A stretch of DNA of 21,506 bases from TMP-24 sp964600685 (lineage in GTDB: Bacteria > Pseudomonadota > Alphaproteobacteria > Rhodobacterales > Rhodobacteraceae). The notes under the pieces are model-generated. The model searched no databases, had not been told where the DNA came from, and worked only from the letters and a program-made list of their open reading frames with translations. Both the position numbers and the translations under genes were made by a program. Numbering within the stretch: the first letter of the stretch is position 1; each line of letters starts with the position of its first letter. Shown piece after piece: positions 7,305 through 15,592 of the stretch. Where the stretch lies: NCBI GenBank assembly GCA_964600685.1, contig CAZRKU010000048.1, positions 1 to 21,506 of the forward strand. The letters are read 5' to 3'.

Positions 7305-8456
7305 TCAGGGCGCGGGAACATCCGCGGCGTCCGGCACGCCCTGCTTGACCAGTTCGCGATTGCCGCCGACGATCCGCACCAGCGAGACCGAGCGCAGCGG
7401 CATGCCCATCGTTCCGGCGTAGCTGATCGAGCCGGTCACACCCTCGACGTTTTCCAGGTTGGCGATGGCGTCGCGGATCGCGGCCGGGTCCAGGCTGTCG
7501 GCCTTGGTCACGGCCGCCTCGATCACGGTGCCGAGGTCATAGCCGTTGGCGATGTAGACGGTGTTCGGCTCTTCGCCGGTCTTTTCCTTGTATTTGGCGT
7601 TGAAGGCGGCCAGCGGGCTGCCTTCGGTGGCAAAGCCCGCGGTCGAGAAAACCACGCCCTCGACCAGATCGCCCATCGCGAAAGTGGTGGGGCTGTCGAT
7701 ACCGTCCGAGCCCAGAATCGGTGTCGTGACCCCGGCACCGCGCAGCTGGCGGACGAAGGCGGGGAAGTCGGGCTCATAGGCCGCGGTCATGATCACGTCG
7801 GGTTTGGGATCCATCGCCGCGATCTTGGTCACTTCGGCGCTGAAATCCTGCTGGCCCATGCCGAAGGTGCCTTCACCCAAAAGCGTGCCGCCCTTGGCGG
7901 TAAAGGCCTGGCCGAAATATTCCGGCAGCTTCAGCGTATAGGCGCTGTCGGGCGAGGTCAGGATATAGGCGGTCTTGTAGCCCGCCTCGATCGCATGGCC
8001 GGCGAGCATCGCCGCCTGCACGTTGTCGGCCGGATAATTGCCGAACATGAAGTCGCCCACGGCCAGCGGCAGGGTCGGCGTTGTCGCGCAGAAGGAAAAG
8101 GCCGGGACGCCCGCCGCCTGGGTGATCATGCCCGCCGCGATCGACGGGTCGGCGTCGCAGGGGGTGATCATGATCTGCACGCCGGCGTCGACCAGTTCCT
8201 GCGCGACCAGCGCGGTCTGCGCCGCGTCCGAGCGGGTGTCCTTGACAATCAGTTTGATCGGGAACTTGCCCGCGATCCCGCCGGCGGCGTTGATCTCGTC
8301 CACCCGCATCTGGAAGCCGGCGAGCGAGGGCTGGTCATAGGGTGCCAGCCCGCCGGTCTGCGCCGTGGCGAGGCCGATGGTCAGATCCTCGGCCAGCGCC
8401 GGGGCGGCAAGCCCGAGGGCCAGCGCGGTAAGGGTCAGGGTCTTTCTCAGCGTCAT
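7305..8456 (-). CDS. HAAT-family periplasmic substrate-binding protein
   Basis: The 383-residue protein is a type I periplasmic binding protein of the leucine/amide family (Peripla_BP_6). A Sec signal peptide is clear: a basic MTLRK start, a hydrophobic core and an ALA-ED cleavage site after residue 22. The mature start ED-LTIGLATAQTGGLAPYDQP is the usual first strand and binding loop, followed by DEINAAGGIAGKFPIKLIVK with VKDTRSD and the ITPCDADPS region. GGGAGAAG precedes the ATG. It lies between the permease-ATPase fusion and LivF, and is probably the most highly expressed gene of the operon. The ligand cannot be assigned by eye. Confidence 0.93.
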   Translation of the reverse strand: MTLRKTLTLTALALGLAAPALAEDLTIGLATAQTGGLAPYDQPSLAGFQMRVDEINAAGGIAGKFPIKLIVKDTRSDAAQTALVAQELVDAGVQIMITPCDADPSIAAGMITQAAGVPAFSFCATTPTLPLAVGDFMFGNYPADNVQAAMLAGHAIEAGYKTAYILTSPDSAYTLKLPEYFGQAFTAKGGTLLGEGTFGMGQQDFSAEVTKIAAMDPKPDVIMTAAYEPDFPAFVRQLRGAGVTTPILGSDGIDSPTTFAMGDLVEGVVFSTAGFATEGSPLAAFNAKYKEKTGEEPNTVYIANGYDLGTVIEAAVTKADSLDPAAIRDAIANLENVEGVTGSISYAGTMGMPLRSVSLVRIVGGNRELVKQGVPDAADVPAP

Positions 8457-8480
8457 TGCTCTTCTCCCGGTTGGTTGCGG

Positions 8481-10325
8481 TCAGGTGGCGGGCAGGGCTT
8501 GCCCGAGGGGCGGCGTCTTTGGCGGCGCGGCGGCGCGCTTGCGGCCGATATAGGCCTCGATCACCGCCGGATTGCTGCGGATTTCGTCGGGCGTTCCCAT
8601 GGCGATCTGCTGGCCCTTGTTCAGGACGACGATCCGGTCGCAGAGCCGCATGATCAGCTTCAGGTCATGCTCGACGACCAGCAGGCCCAATCGATGTTCG
8701 ACACGGATGCGGCGCAGCACCTCCATCAGCGCGTCGGTCTCGGTGGGGTTCATGCCGGCGGCGGGTTCGTCGAGGAGCAGGAAACGCGGCCGCAGCGCCA
8801 GGGCGCGGGCGATCTCGAGCCGTCGCTGGGCGCCGTAGGGCAGGGTGGCGGCGATCCGGGGGGCAAGATCGCTCATCCCGACCATCGCCAGCGCCGCGTG
8901 CGCGGCGGCCGCCGTATCCTCGCCCGGTCGCGCCACCGAATTGGCTGCGACCCGGACGTTTTCGAGGACTGTCAGGTTCTTGAACAGGCGGATGTTCTGG
9001 AAGGTGCGCCCGAGGCCGGCGCGCGGCACGTCATGCACGGCGAGGTCGGCCACCGCCTGCCCGCCGATCATCACCCGCCCCGAGGAGGGCGGCACGATGC
9101 CGCAGACCGCGTTGATCAGCGTCGATTTCCCGGCGCCGTTCGGGCCGATCAGGCCGGTGACGAGACCGGGCTCGATCGCGAAGTTCACCTGTTCCAGCGC
9201 GGTCAGCCCGGCAAAGGTCTTTCCGACATTCTCGACCGTCAGGCTGGCAGTCGGGGTCTGGACCGGAGCCAGTGACGACGCCACCGGAACCGCAGCCTCC
9301 TCAAGCCCCAGCCGCTCGTCCAGTTCCCGGACTCCGAAAAGCCCCTCGCGCAACCGGTACATGACGGTCAGGATGACCAGGCCGATGCCGATGTCGGTCA
9401 GGCCGAAGACCGGGGGCACGGTGACCCCGGCCAGCACGCCACCCGCCTCGGCTCGGCGCAGAAGATCGACCAGGAGCACGATCACCGCGGTGCCGCCTAC
9501 CGCGCCCGACACTGTGGTGATACCGCCGAGGATCAGCATGGACAGAAGGAGGAAGGTCAGGTTGAAATAGAAATCCTTGGGCGAAAAGGCGCCGAGGAAA
9601 TGCGCGAGCAGCGCCCCCGAGGCACCACAAAGCAACGCGCCGAGAACGAAGGCACCGAACCGCAGTCGCACCACGTTCACACCGACGGCCGTGGCCGCAA
9701 TCTCGTCCTCGCGCGCCGCCCGCAGCGCCAGCCCGCTTGGCGAACTGCGGTAGAGCCGCGCGATCACCACTGCGGTGACGGCGCAGCCGAGCACCAGCGC
9801 CATCGGCGTACCGCGCGGGATGCCGAAGAAGGTCTGGCTGCCGCGGGTGAAGTCGGTCGAGGCGACCAGCGTCACATGGGTGATGACCAGAAGCCCGAGC
9901 GTGGCGATCGAGGCCGCCGAGCCGCCGAGCCGGGCGATTGGCAGGCCGAAAATGGCCGCGACCAGCAGAACCACGACCAGCGCCGCCACCAGCGCCACGA
10001 TCAGCGGCTGGCCGGCCAGCGCCGCCAGCCAGGCCGGAAGCGCCGGCAGGGCGGTGGCCTGCGCGGCGGGCGCGATGGTCAAGAGCGCCGAGGCATAGGC
10101 GCCGATCGCCATGAAGGAGGTATGGCCGAAGGACATGATCCCCGAATTGCCGGAATAGATCTGGTTGCCGAGGACTGCGATCACGTAGATCAGGAACAGC
10201 GTCGCCAGCCGCGCGCCCGAGGCCGGCAGCACCGTCGCCGCCAGGACTGCGACCAGGACCAGCGGCAGCGCCAGAAGCGCCGACCCGACCCATGCAGATT
10301 TTCCGAACTTCCCCATTCGCCGCAC
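8481..10325 (-). CDS. LivM-LivG fusion: HAAT permease plus ATPase
   Basis: One frame of 614 residues joins two importer subunits. About residues 10-330 are a LivM-type permease with many hydrophobic segments and the motif GNSGIMSFGHTSFMAIGAYA. After a short linker, residues 360 to about 595 are a LivG-type ATPase: Walker A GPNGAGKST (394-402), LGRTFQNIRLF, signature LPYGAQRRLEIARAL (495-509), Walker B FLLLDEPAAGMNP (515-527) and VVEHD. GTG at 10325 was chosen as start because GGGGGGA lies five bases upstream; ATG at 10316 or 10373 is possible. Such fusions are known in alphaproteobacterial HAAT systems. It is the first gene of the operon, read from the divergent region. Confidence 0.9.
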   Translation of the reverse strand: MRRMGKFGKSAWVGSALLALPLVLVAVLAATVLPASGARLATLFLIYVIAVLGNQIYSGNSGIMSFGHTSFMAIGAYASALLTIAPAAQATALPALPAWLAALAGQPLIVALVAALVVVLLVAAIFGLPIARLGGSAASIATLGLLVITHVTLVASTDFTRGSQTFFGIPRGTPMALVLGCAVTAVVIARLYRSSPSGLALRAAREDEIAATAVGVNVVRLRFGAFVLGALLCGASGALLAHFLGAFSPKDFYFNLTFLLLSMLILGGITTVSGAVGGTAVIVLLVDLLRRAEAGGVLAGVTVPPVFGLTDIGIGLVILTVMYRLREGLFGVRELDERLGLEEAAVPVASSLAPVQTPTASLTVENVGKTFAGLTALEQVNFAIEPGLVTGLIGPNGAGKSTLINAVCGIVPPSSGRVMIGGQAVADLAVHDVPRAGLGRTFQNIRLFKNLTVLENVRVAANSVARPGEDTAAAAHAALAMVGMSDLAPRIAATLPYGAQRRLEIARALALRPRFLLLDEPAAGMNPTETDALMEVLRRIRVEHRLGLLVVEHDLKLIMRLCDRIVVLNKGQQIAMGTPDEIRSNPAVIEAYIGRKRAAAPPKTPPLGQALPAT

Positions 10326-10390
10326 GCGTTTCCCCCCGCAAGTCCTGATGGCGGACTCAGTGAATGGAAGCATGGGCGTAGAAAACCTCT

Positions 10391-10451
10391 ATGTCAATAA
10401 TGTTTCATAATATCCATTGTGATTGACAAATGTAACAAACATTCCGAAGAT
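10391..10451. promoter_or_regulatory. Divergent promoter/operator between liv operon and RpiR operon
   Basis: The 158-base gap is AT-rich compared with its surroundings. It holds two interleaved inverted repeats with nearly equal centre spacing: TGTCAAT (10392-10398) with ATTGACA (10422-10428), and TGTTTCAT (10401-10408) with ATGTAACA (10430-10437, one mismatch); AATGTTT/AAACATT extends the second outward. A perfect -35 hexamer TTGACA (10423-10428) reads toward the RpiR gene, with a weak -10 near 10446. On the other strand TTGTTA and GATATT are 18 bases apart. The RpiR protein next door is the obvious candidate binder, which is an inference. Confidence 0.55.
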
Positions 10452-10483
10452 GGCGAAAGGAATTCACCCAAGGACACCGACCC

Positions 10484-11368
10484 ATGGCGATCCGCGACAG
10501 CCTGACCGATGGCAGCGTGACGCTGACCCGCTCCGACCTGAAGGTCGCGCGGGCTCTGCTGTCGAACTATCCGGCGGCGGGGCTGAACACGGTCGCGCAT
10601 CTGGCGCAGGCGGCGGGCGTGTCGAACCCGACCGTGGTCCGCTTTGTCGCGCGGCTTGGCTTTGACGGCTATCCCGGCTTTCAGCGGGCGCTTCTGGGCG
10701 AAGTGCAGGAACGCATGTCCTCGCCGCTGTCGATGATGAATGCCGGCAAGGGGGCGGTTCCGCCGGACAATCTCTATCTGGAATCCATGCGCTCGGCCGC
10801 CCATGCGGTCGAGGCGGCGATGGACATGCTGCCCTCGGCAGGATTCGAAAAGGCGGCCGATCTGGCGGCTGACCCGGCCTACGCGGTGCATTGTATCGGC
10901 GGGCGGTTTTCCGGCTACCTGGCCGGCATGCTCTGGTCGCACCTGAAGCAGCTGCGGCCCGGCAGCAATTGGATAAGGGGTACGCGGGCCGATCAGGTCG
11001 ATGCGCTGGTCGACCTCGGGCGACGCGATCTGGTGATCGTCTATGACTACCGCCGCTATCAGCTTGATACGATCCGCTTTGCGCGCACTGCCGCGGCGCA
11101 GGGCGCGAAGATCGTCTTGTTCACCGACCCCTATGCCTCGCCCATTGCCGCGGTGGCCGACGTGATCCTGACCGCCCCGGTGGAAAGCCTGTCGCCCTTC
11201 GACACGATGGTGCCGGCGCTGGCCCAGACCGAGGCGCTGATCGCGGCGCTGACCGCCCGGCTGGCGGGGAAGTCGCGGGGGCGGATCGAAAAGATGGAAG
11301 CGCTGCGCCGGGTCGCCTCGGTCACCGAGGACGCCTATGGCGCGGCAGGACAAGGAGATGAGGAATGA
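10484..11368 (+). CDS. MurR/RpiR-family transcriptional regulator
   Basis: The 294-residue protein has the two-part RpiR build. An N-terminal helix-turn-helix includes LNTVAHLAQAAGVSNPTVVR then FVARLGFDGYPGFQRAL (about residues 34-70), the classical RpiR recognition pattern. From about residue 115 follows a SIS domain (CIGGRFSGYLAGML, DLVIVYDYRRYQLDTIRFA, AQGAKIVLFTDPYASPIA) that in this family senses phosphosugars or other small ligands. AAGGA lies nine bases before the start. It is the first gene of the operon and overlaps the next by four bases (ATGA), so it probably autoregulates and may also control the divergent importer. Confidence 0.93.
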   Translation: MAIRDSLTDGSVTLTRSDLKVARALLSNYPAAGLNTVAHLAQAAGVSNPTVVRFVARLGFDGYPGFQRALLGEVQERMSSPLSMMNAGKGAVPPDNLYLESMRSAAHAVEAAMDMLPSAGFEKAADLAADPAYAVHCIGGRFSGYLAGMLWSHLKQLRPGSNWIRGTRADQVDALVDLGRRDLVIVYDYRRYQLDTIRFARTAAAQGAKIVLFTDPYASPIAAVADVILTAPVESLSPFDTMVPALAQTEALIAALTARLAGKSRGRIEKMEALRRVASVTEDAYGAAGQGDEE

Positions 11369-12024
11369 GCGAGTTTTCCGCCGAGTTCGGTGGCCAGACG
11401 CTCCGCCGCAGCAGTGCGTTCGAGCCAGGACGCACCGCGTTCCTGCTGGTCGACATGCAGCGCATCTGGGCAGAGCCGATGATGGATCCGACCCATCCGC
11501 ATCCGGCCGACAGCTATTTCATGAAGCGCGTGCATGAAACGGTCATCCCCAATCAGGTCCGCATCCTCAACGCCTTCCGCAAGGCGGGCGAGAATGTCTT
11601 GCACACGATCATCGAAAGCCTGACCGCCGATGGGCGCGACCGCTCGCTCGACCATAAACTGTCGGACATGCATGTGCCGAAGGGGGCGCCGGAAGGGGCG
11701 ATCATCGCCCCCCTGACACCCATGGAAAACGAGGTTGTGCTGCCGAAAACCTCGTCCGGCCTCTTCAACTCGACCAATGCCGACTATGTATTGCGCAACC
11801 TGAACACCCGGTTCCTGGTCGTCGCCGGAATCGTCACCGACCAGTGCGTCGACATGGCGGTGCGCGATGCGGCTGACCGCGGCTATCTGGTGACGCTGGT
11901 CGAAGATGCCTGTGCCACCTACACGCCCGAACGCCACGAGGCCGCTTTGCGCGCCTATGGCGGCTATTGCTGGATCACCGACGCCGACACCGTCGTCGCG
12001 CGCCTGGCCGCGCTGAAGCGCTGA
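11365..12024 (+). CDS. Isochorismatase-fold cysteine hydrolase
   Basis: The 219-residue protein belongs to the cysteine hydrolase (isochorismatase-like) family, which hydrolyses amides, carbamoyl groups and ureido compounds. The catalytic triad is visible: Asp30 in FLLVDMQ, Lys128 in VLPKTSSGLFN and Cys161 in GIVTDQCVDMAVRDAADRG. VEDACATYTPERHEAALRAY near the C-terminus matches the amidase-type branch. True isochorismatases lack this Cys, so an amidase or ureidase role is favoured. The RutB (ureidoacrylate) pattern around the Cys is not matched closely. It is translationally coupled to the RpiR gene (ATGA overlap), and the GS-like gene follows after 11 bases. Confidence 0.9.
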   Translation: MSEFSAEFGGQTLRRSSAFEPGRTAFLLVDMQRIWAEPMMDPTHPHPADSYFMKRVHETVIPNQVRILNAFRKAGENVLHTIIESLTADGRDRSLDHKLSDMHVPKGAPEGAIIAPLTPMENEVVLPKTSSGLFNSTNADYVLRNLNTRFLVVAGIVTDQCVDMAVRDAADRGYLVTLVEDACATYTPERHEAALRAYGGYCWITDADTVVARLAALKR

Positions 12025-12035
12025 GGGGGGGGATG

Positions 12036-13361
12036 ATGACCGCGCCCGCAACCGAAGAACTGGTGACCTTCGTCACCACCGACATCGCCGCGATCACTCG
12101 CGGCCGGTCGGTCGCACTCCGCGACCTTGACGCGGGGATGGAGAAGGGCGTGGGCTGGGTGCCCGCAAACCTGGCGCTGACCCCCTTCGACGAGATCGCC
12201 AGCCCCAACCCCTTCGGCTCGGCCGGCGACCTGCGGCTGATCCCGGACCCGGCCGCCAAGGTGCGGGTAACGACGATCCCCGACATGTCGCCACTGCATT
12301 TCTACCATTCCGACATCACCGAGCTGGACGGCCGGCCGTGGGAAGGCTGCGTGCGTTCGATGCTGAAGTCGGCGGTCGCCGACCTGGAGGCCGAGGCCGG
12401 CCTGCGCGCCATCTCGGCCTTCGAGCAGGAGTTCCAGGTCCTTGGCGCCGAATGGCCGGCAGCGCCGTCCTTCTCCCTCTCGGCGCAACGGCGAGCCGAT
12501 CCGTTCGGACCGATGCTGGTTGCCGCGCTGCGCGAGGTAGGAGCCGAACCTGAGACCTTCCTGCCCGAATACGGGCATGACCAGTTCGAGATCGTCTGCG
12601 GACCCGCCGCCGCGCTCGCCGCCGCCGATCGCGCGGTGACGATCCGCGAGATCACGCGGGAACTGGCCGCGCAGTTCGGCTGGCGGGCGACCTTCGTTCC
12701 CAAGATCGACCCCGAGGGTGTCGGCAACGGCGTGCACATCCACCTGAGTCTCGCCGGCCTCGACGGACGGCCGGTGACTTTCGACGCCACCCGCCCCGGT
12801 CGGCTGTCGGAACGCGCTGGCGCTTTCGCCGCCGGTATCGTCCGCCATCTGCCGGCACTGACCGCCTTCACCGCACCCACGGTCGTGTCCTATCTGCGGC
12901 TGCAACCCCACCATTGGGCCGCCGCCTGGACGACGCTGGGCGAGAAAGATCGCGAGGCGACACTCAGGATATGCCCGACCTCGGAACGCGCGGGCTACGA
13001 CCCATCGCGCGCCTTCAACATGGAATTCCGTGCCGCCGATGCCACAGCGAGCCCGCACCTGGCCCTGGCGGTGCTGATCCGCGCCGGGCTGGAAGGGCTG
13101 CGCGGCGACCTCGCCCAGCCGCCGATTGCGCGGGGCGATCCCGCAGAGATGACAGCGGGTCAGCGCGACGCCCTGGGCATCCGCCGCCTGCCGGGAAGCC
13201 TGGCCGAGGCGCTGGCGGCGCTCGACGCCGATCCGGTGGTCAAGGGTTGGTTCAGCCCGACCTTCCTCGACTGTTACTTCGCCATGAAGCGCAAGGAGAG
13301 CGAGATTGTCGCGCATCTGGAGGGCCGTGCGCTCTGCGACCGCTATGCGGCGGTCTATTGA
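12036..13361 (+). CDS. Glutamine-synthetase-family ligase (not housekeeping GlnA)
   Basis: The 441-residue protein has the glutamine synthetase fold pattern: RGRSVALRDLD in the N-terminal beta-grasp part, metal ligands in AFEQEF (Glu130, Glu132) and EYGHDQFEI (Glu178, Glu185), GNGVHIHLSL (His234), the substrate/phosphate arginines in SYLRLQP (Arg288) and DREATLRI (Arg306, Arg311), and NMEFRAADATASPHLALA near Glu330. Divergence from GlnA motifs and the catabolic neighbours argue for a gamma-glutamyl-amine or similar ATP-dependent ligase, as in PuuA-like enzymes. Acceptor is unknown. ATG at 12033 or 12036 follows a run of eight G after GA; 12036 has better spacing. Confidence 0.9.
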   Translation: MTAPATEELVTFVTTDIAAITRGRSVALRDLDAGMEKGVGWVPANLALTPFDEIASPNPFGSAGDLRLIPDPAAKVRVTTIPDMSPLHFYHSDITELDGRPWEGCVRSMLKSAVADLEAEAGLRAISAFEQEFQVLGAEWPAAPSFSLSAQRRADPFGPMLVAALREVGAEPETFLPEYGHDQFEIVCGPAAALAAADRAVTIREITRELAAQFGWRATFVPKIDPEGVGNGVHIHLSLAGLDGRPVTFDATRPGRLSERAGAFAAGIVRHLPALTAFTAPTVVSYLRLQPHHWAAAWTTLGEKDREATLRICPTSERAGYDPSRAFNMEFRAADATASPHLALAVLIRAGLEGLRGDLAQPPIARGDPAEMTAGQRDALGIRRLPGSLAEALAALDADPVVKGWFSPTFLDCYFAMKRKESEIVAHLEGRALCDRYAAVY

Positions 13362-13372
13362 GGGTGTGGCCG

Positions 13373-14167
13373 GTGTCTGAATCCTTCCTCGCGCTCGACG
13401 AGCCGCCTGCCTACGGGGTGGTCAATCCCGACGGCACCTCGCCCTATGTGCTTCTGTGCGAGCATGCCTCGCCGCGCATCCCCCGCTGCCTGGGCGACCT
13501 TGGCCTGCCCGAGGCCGAGCGGCTGCGCCATATCGGCTGGGACATTGGCGCGCAGGCCCTGGCCCTGGGCCTGTCGGCGGCGCTGGACGCCCCCCTGTTC
13601 CTGACCAACTACTCGCGGCTCGCGATCGACTGCAACCGGCCGCTCGACGCGATCTCGCTGATCCCCGCGGTCAGCGAGGCGACGGCGGTGCCCGGCAACC
13701 GGAACCTTTCGCCGGTGGCGCGGCAGGCCCGGATCGAAGCGCTGCACCGCCCCTATCACGAAGCGGTGGCGCGGCGGCTGGACGCGCGGCAGGCGGCGGG
13801 GTTGCCGACGTTGGTGGTGGGCGTCCACTCCTTCACGCCGCAGTTCAAGGGGCAGGCGCGACCCTGGCATGCCGGCATCCTGTTCGAGAGGGCCGAAGCC
13901 TTCGGGCGGGCGCTGATCATGGCGCTGGCCGAGGATCCGATACTGGTGGTCGCGGCCAACGAACCTTACCGGATCGATAGGGACGACTATACCGTGCCGG
14001 TCCACGGCGATGCGCGCGGCCTGCCGGCGGTGCTTCTGGAAATCCGCCACGACCTGATCGGGCACGCGGCGGGCGTGCGCGACTGGACGGCGCGCCTGAG
14101 CCATGCCCTGTGCGTGGCCCAAGCGCATGGAGTGAGCGGACGTCCGGCTGAACAGGTTACGCGATGA
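13373..14167 (+). CDS. N-formylglutamate amidohydrolase family protein
   Basis: About 264 residues with the N-formylglutamate amidohydrolase pattern: VLLCEHASPRIP near the N-terminus, HIGWDIGAQALALGLSAALD, the YSRLAIDCNRP block, GNRNLSPVARQARIEALHRP, VGVHSFTPQFKGQARPWHAG and the C-terminal GLPAVLLEIRHDLI. The Glu-His of CEHAS, and the later His and Glu, are the metal/catalytic positions expected in this fold. In Hut pathways the family releases formate from N-formylglutamate, but no other hut gene is here. GTG at 13373 was chosen because GAGGG lies eight bases upstream; GTG at 13364 is possible. It follows the GS-like gene after 11 bases and overlaps the aminotransferase (ATGA). Confidence 0.88.
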   Translation: MSESFLALDEPPAYGVVNPDGTSPYVLLCEHASPRIPRCLGDLGLPEAERLRHIGWDIGAQALALGLSAALDAPLFLTNYSRLAIDCNRPLDAISLIPAVSEATAVPGNRNLSPVARQARIEALHRPYHEAVARRLDARQAAGLPTLVVGVHSFTPQFKGQARPWHAGILFERAEAFGRALIMALAEDPILVVAANEPYRIDRDDYTVPVHGDARGLPAVLLEIRHDLIGHAAGVRDWTARLSHALCVAQAHGVSGRPAEQVTR

Positions 14168-15468
14168 CCGGCTACGGGCGCGACGCGGCGGCTCTGGCAA
14201 GCCTGCAGAAGTTGCGGTTCTTCCCGCAGTCGGTGATCGGCGGGAGTGGCGCGCGGCTGAGGTCCGACGACGGGCGCGAGATCATCGACCTGTCGGGTGC
14301 CTGGGGGGCGGCGAGCCTCGGCTACGGCCATCCGGCGCTGGTGGCGGCGGTGACGCGCGCCGTCGCGGACCCGGCCGGGGCCAGCGTGCTCTCCTCGGCC
14401 AATGCGCCGGCGACGGCGCTGGCCGAACAGCTGCTTGCGCTGTTTCCCGCCGCGCAGCCGCAAAAGGTCTGGCTCGGCCATTCCGGGTCGGACGCCAGCG
14501 AATGCGCGCTTCGCGCGGCACGGCAGGCGACGGGGCGGCAGGGGGTGATCGCCTTTCGCGGCGCCTATCATGGTGGCACGATGGGCTCGATGTCGGTCTC
14601 CGGCCATACCGTGCAGGAAGGCGCCGAGAAGGCCACAGGGCTGATACAGCTTGCCTTCCCCGATCCCTACCGGCCCGAACTCACAGAGGCCGAGGCGGTG
14701 CTGGCCGAGCTTGAGGCGCGGCTGGCCGCGGTCGGCCCTGAAACCGTTGCCGCCTGCTTCATTGAACCCATCCAGTCGGACGGCGGACTGATTGTGCCGC
14801 CGCCGGGTTTCCTCGCACGCCTTGCGGCGCTCTGCGGGCGCCATGGCATCCTGACCGTCAGCGACGAGGTGAAGGTGGGCCTTGCCCGCACCGGGCGGCT
14901 GCACTGCTTCGAGCATGAAGGCTTCCGCCCCGATATCCTGATCCTGGGCAAGGGGCTGGGCGGCGGCCTGCCGCTGTCGGCGGTCATCGGGCCGGCCGAC
15001 GTGATGGACTGCGCCACCGCCTTCGCCATGCAGACCCTGCACGGCAACCCGATCTGCGCCTCTGCCGGACTTGCGGTGCTCGACACCATCGCAGCCGAGG
15101 GGCTGGTCGGGCAGGCCGAGGCGCGGGGCGCGCGGCTGCGCGCCGGTTTGGAGCGCCTGAAAACCCGGCACTCGTTGATCGGCGATGTGCGCGGCCGCGG
15201 CTTGGTGCTGGGGGTGGAACTGGTGACCGACCGGACGGCGCGCACACCGGCCAGGGCGCAGACCGCCCAGATCGTCTACCGCGCGCACGAACTGGGGCTG
15301 GTCCTTTACTATGTCGGCATGCGCTCGAACGTGCTGGAACTGACCCCGCCGCTCGTCCTGACCGAGGCCGACATCGATGCCGCGCTCGACCTTCTCGACA
15401 GCGCGCTCGCCGATGTCGCTGCCGGCCGGGTCGATGCGGGGGCGGTACGTCAGTTTGCGGGCTGGTGA
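14164..15468 (+). CDS. Class III PLP-dependent aminotransferase
   Basis: The 434-residue protein is a class III (omega-type) aminotransferase. Visible are LSGAWGAASLGYGHP (43-57), HSGSDASECALRAAR (106-120), FRGAYHGGT (131-139), FIEPIQSDGGLIVPP, the PLP-ring Asp in TVSDEVKVGLARTG (Asp234), and LILGKGLGGGLPLSAVIG with Lys263 as the Schiff-base residue. The family moves amino groups from omega-amines, GABA, beta-alanine or ornithine-like donors; the donor is not assigned. It overlaps the amidohydrolase by four bases and ends the operon. The 124 bases to the convergent permease gene hold no gene and no convincing terminator. Confidence 0.92.
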   Translation: MTGYGRDAAALASLQKLRFFPQSVIGGSGARLRSDDGREIIDLSGAWGAASLGYGHPALVAAVTRAVADPAGASVLSSANAPATALAEQLLALFPAAQPQKVWLGHSGSDASECALRAARQATGRQGVIAFRGAYHGGTMGSMSVSGHTVQEGAEKATGLIQLAFPDPYRPELTEAEAVLAELEARLAAVGPETVAACFIEPIQSDGGLIVPPPGFLARLAALCGRHGILTVSDEVKVGLARTGRLHCFEHEGFRPDILILGKGLGGGLPLSAVIGPADVMDCATAFAMQTLHGNPICASAGLAVLDTIAAEGLVGQAEARGARLRAGLERLKTRHSLIGDVRGRGLVLGVELVTDRTARTPARAQTAQIVYRAHELGLVLYYVGMRSNVLELTPPLVLTEADIDAALDLLDSALADVAAGRVDAGAVRQFAGW

Positions 15469-15592
15469 ACTGGCGGCCTGCTGCCTTCTACTATTTCACG
15501 GCCCTCTGCAATGGCGGTGTGGAAACCTGCCACTTTGGCCTTTTCTGGTCACAGGGGAGGGTGTCAGGCCAGCCCGGTGACGGCAATTTTGG

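Noticed and set aside
7278..9275. A 665-codon open frame on the + strand across the liv genes
   Set aside because: It lies opposite two well-supported genes, has a His/Arg/Gly/Asp-rich low-complexity composition typical of antisense frames in high-GC DNA, and shows no family motif.
12036..13361. Calling the GS-like gene glnA
   Set aside because: The motifs are recognisable but diverged, and it sits in a catabolic operon with an aminotransferase and amidohydrolases and without glnB.
12914..13372. N-terminal extension of the formylglutamate-amidohydrolase-like protein
   Set aside because: The extension overlaps the end of the GS-like gene and has shadow-frame composition; family similarity begins after 13373.
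13373..14167. Assigning hutG and a histidine-degradation operon
   Set aside because: No hutH, hutU, hutI or hutF relatives are present; only the family fold can be claimed.
15469..15592. A terminator between the convergent aminotransferase and permease genes
   Set aside because: Only 4-bp stems (for example GTGG/CCAC) were found, with no T run on either strand.
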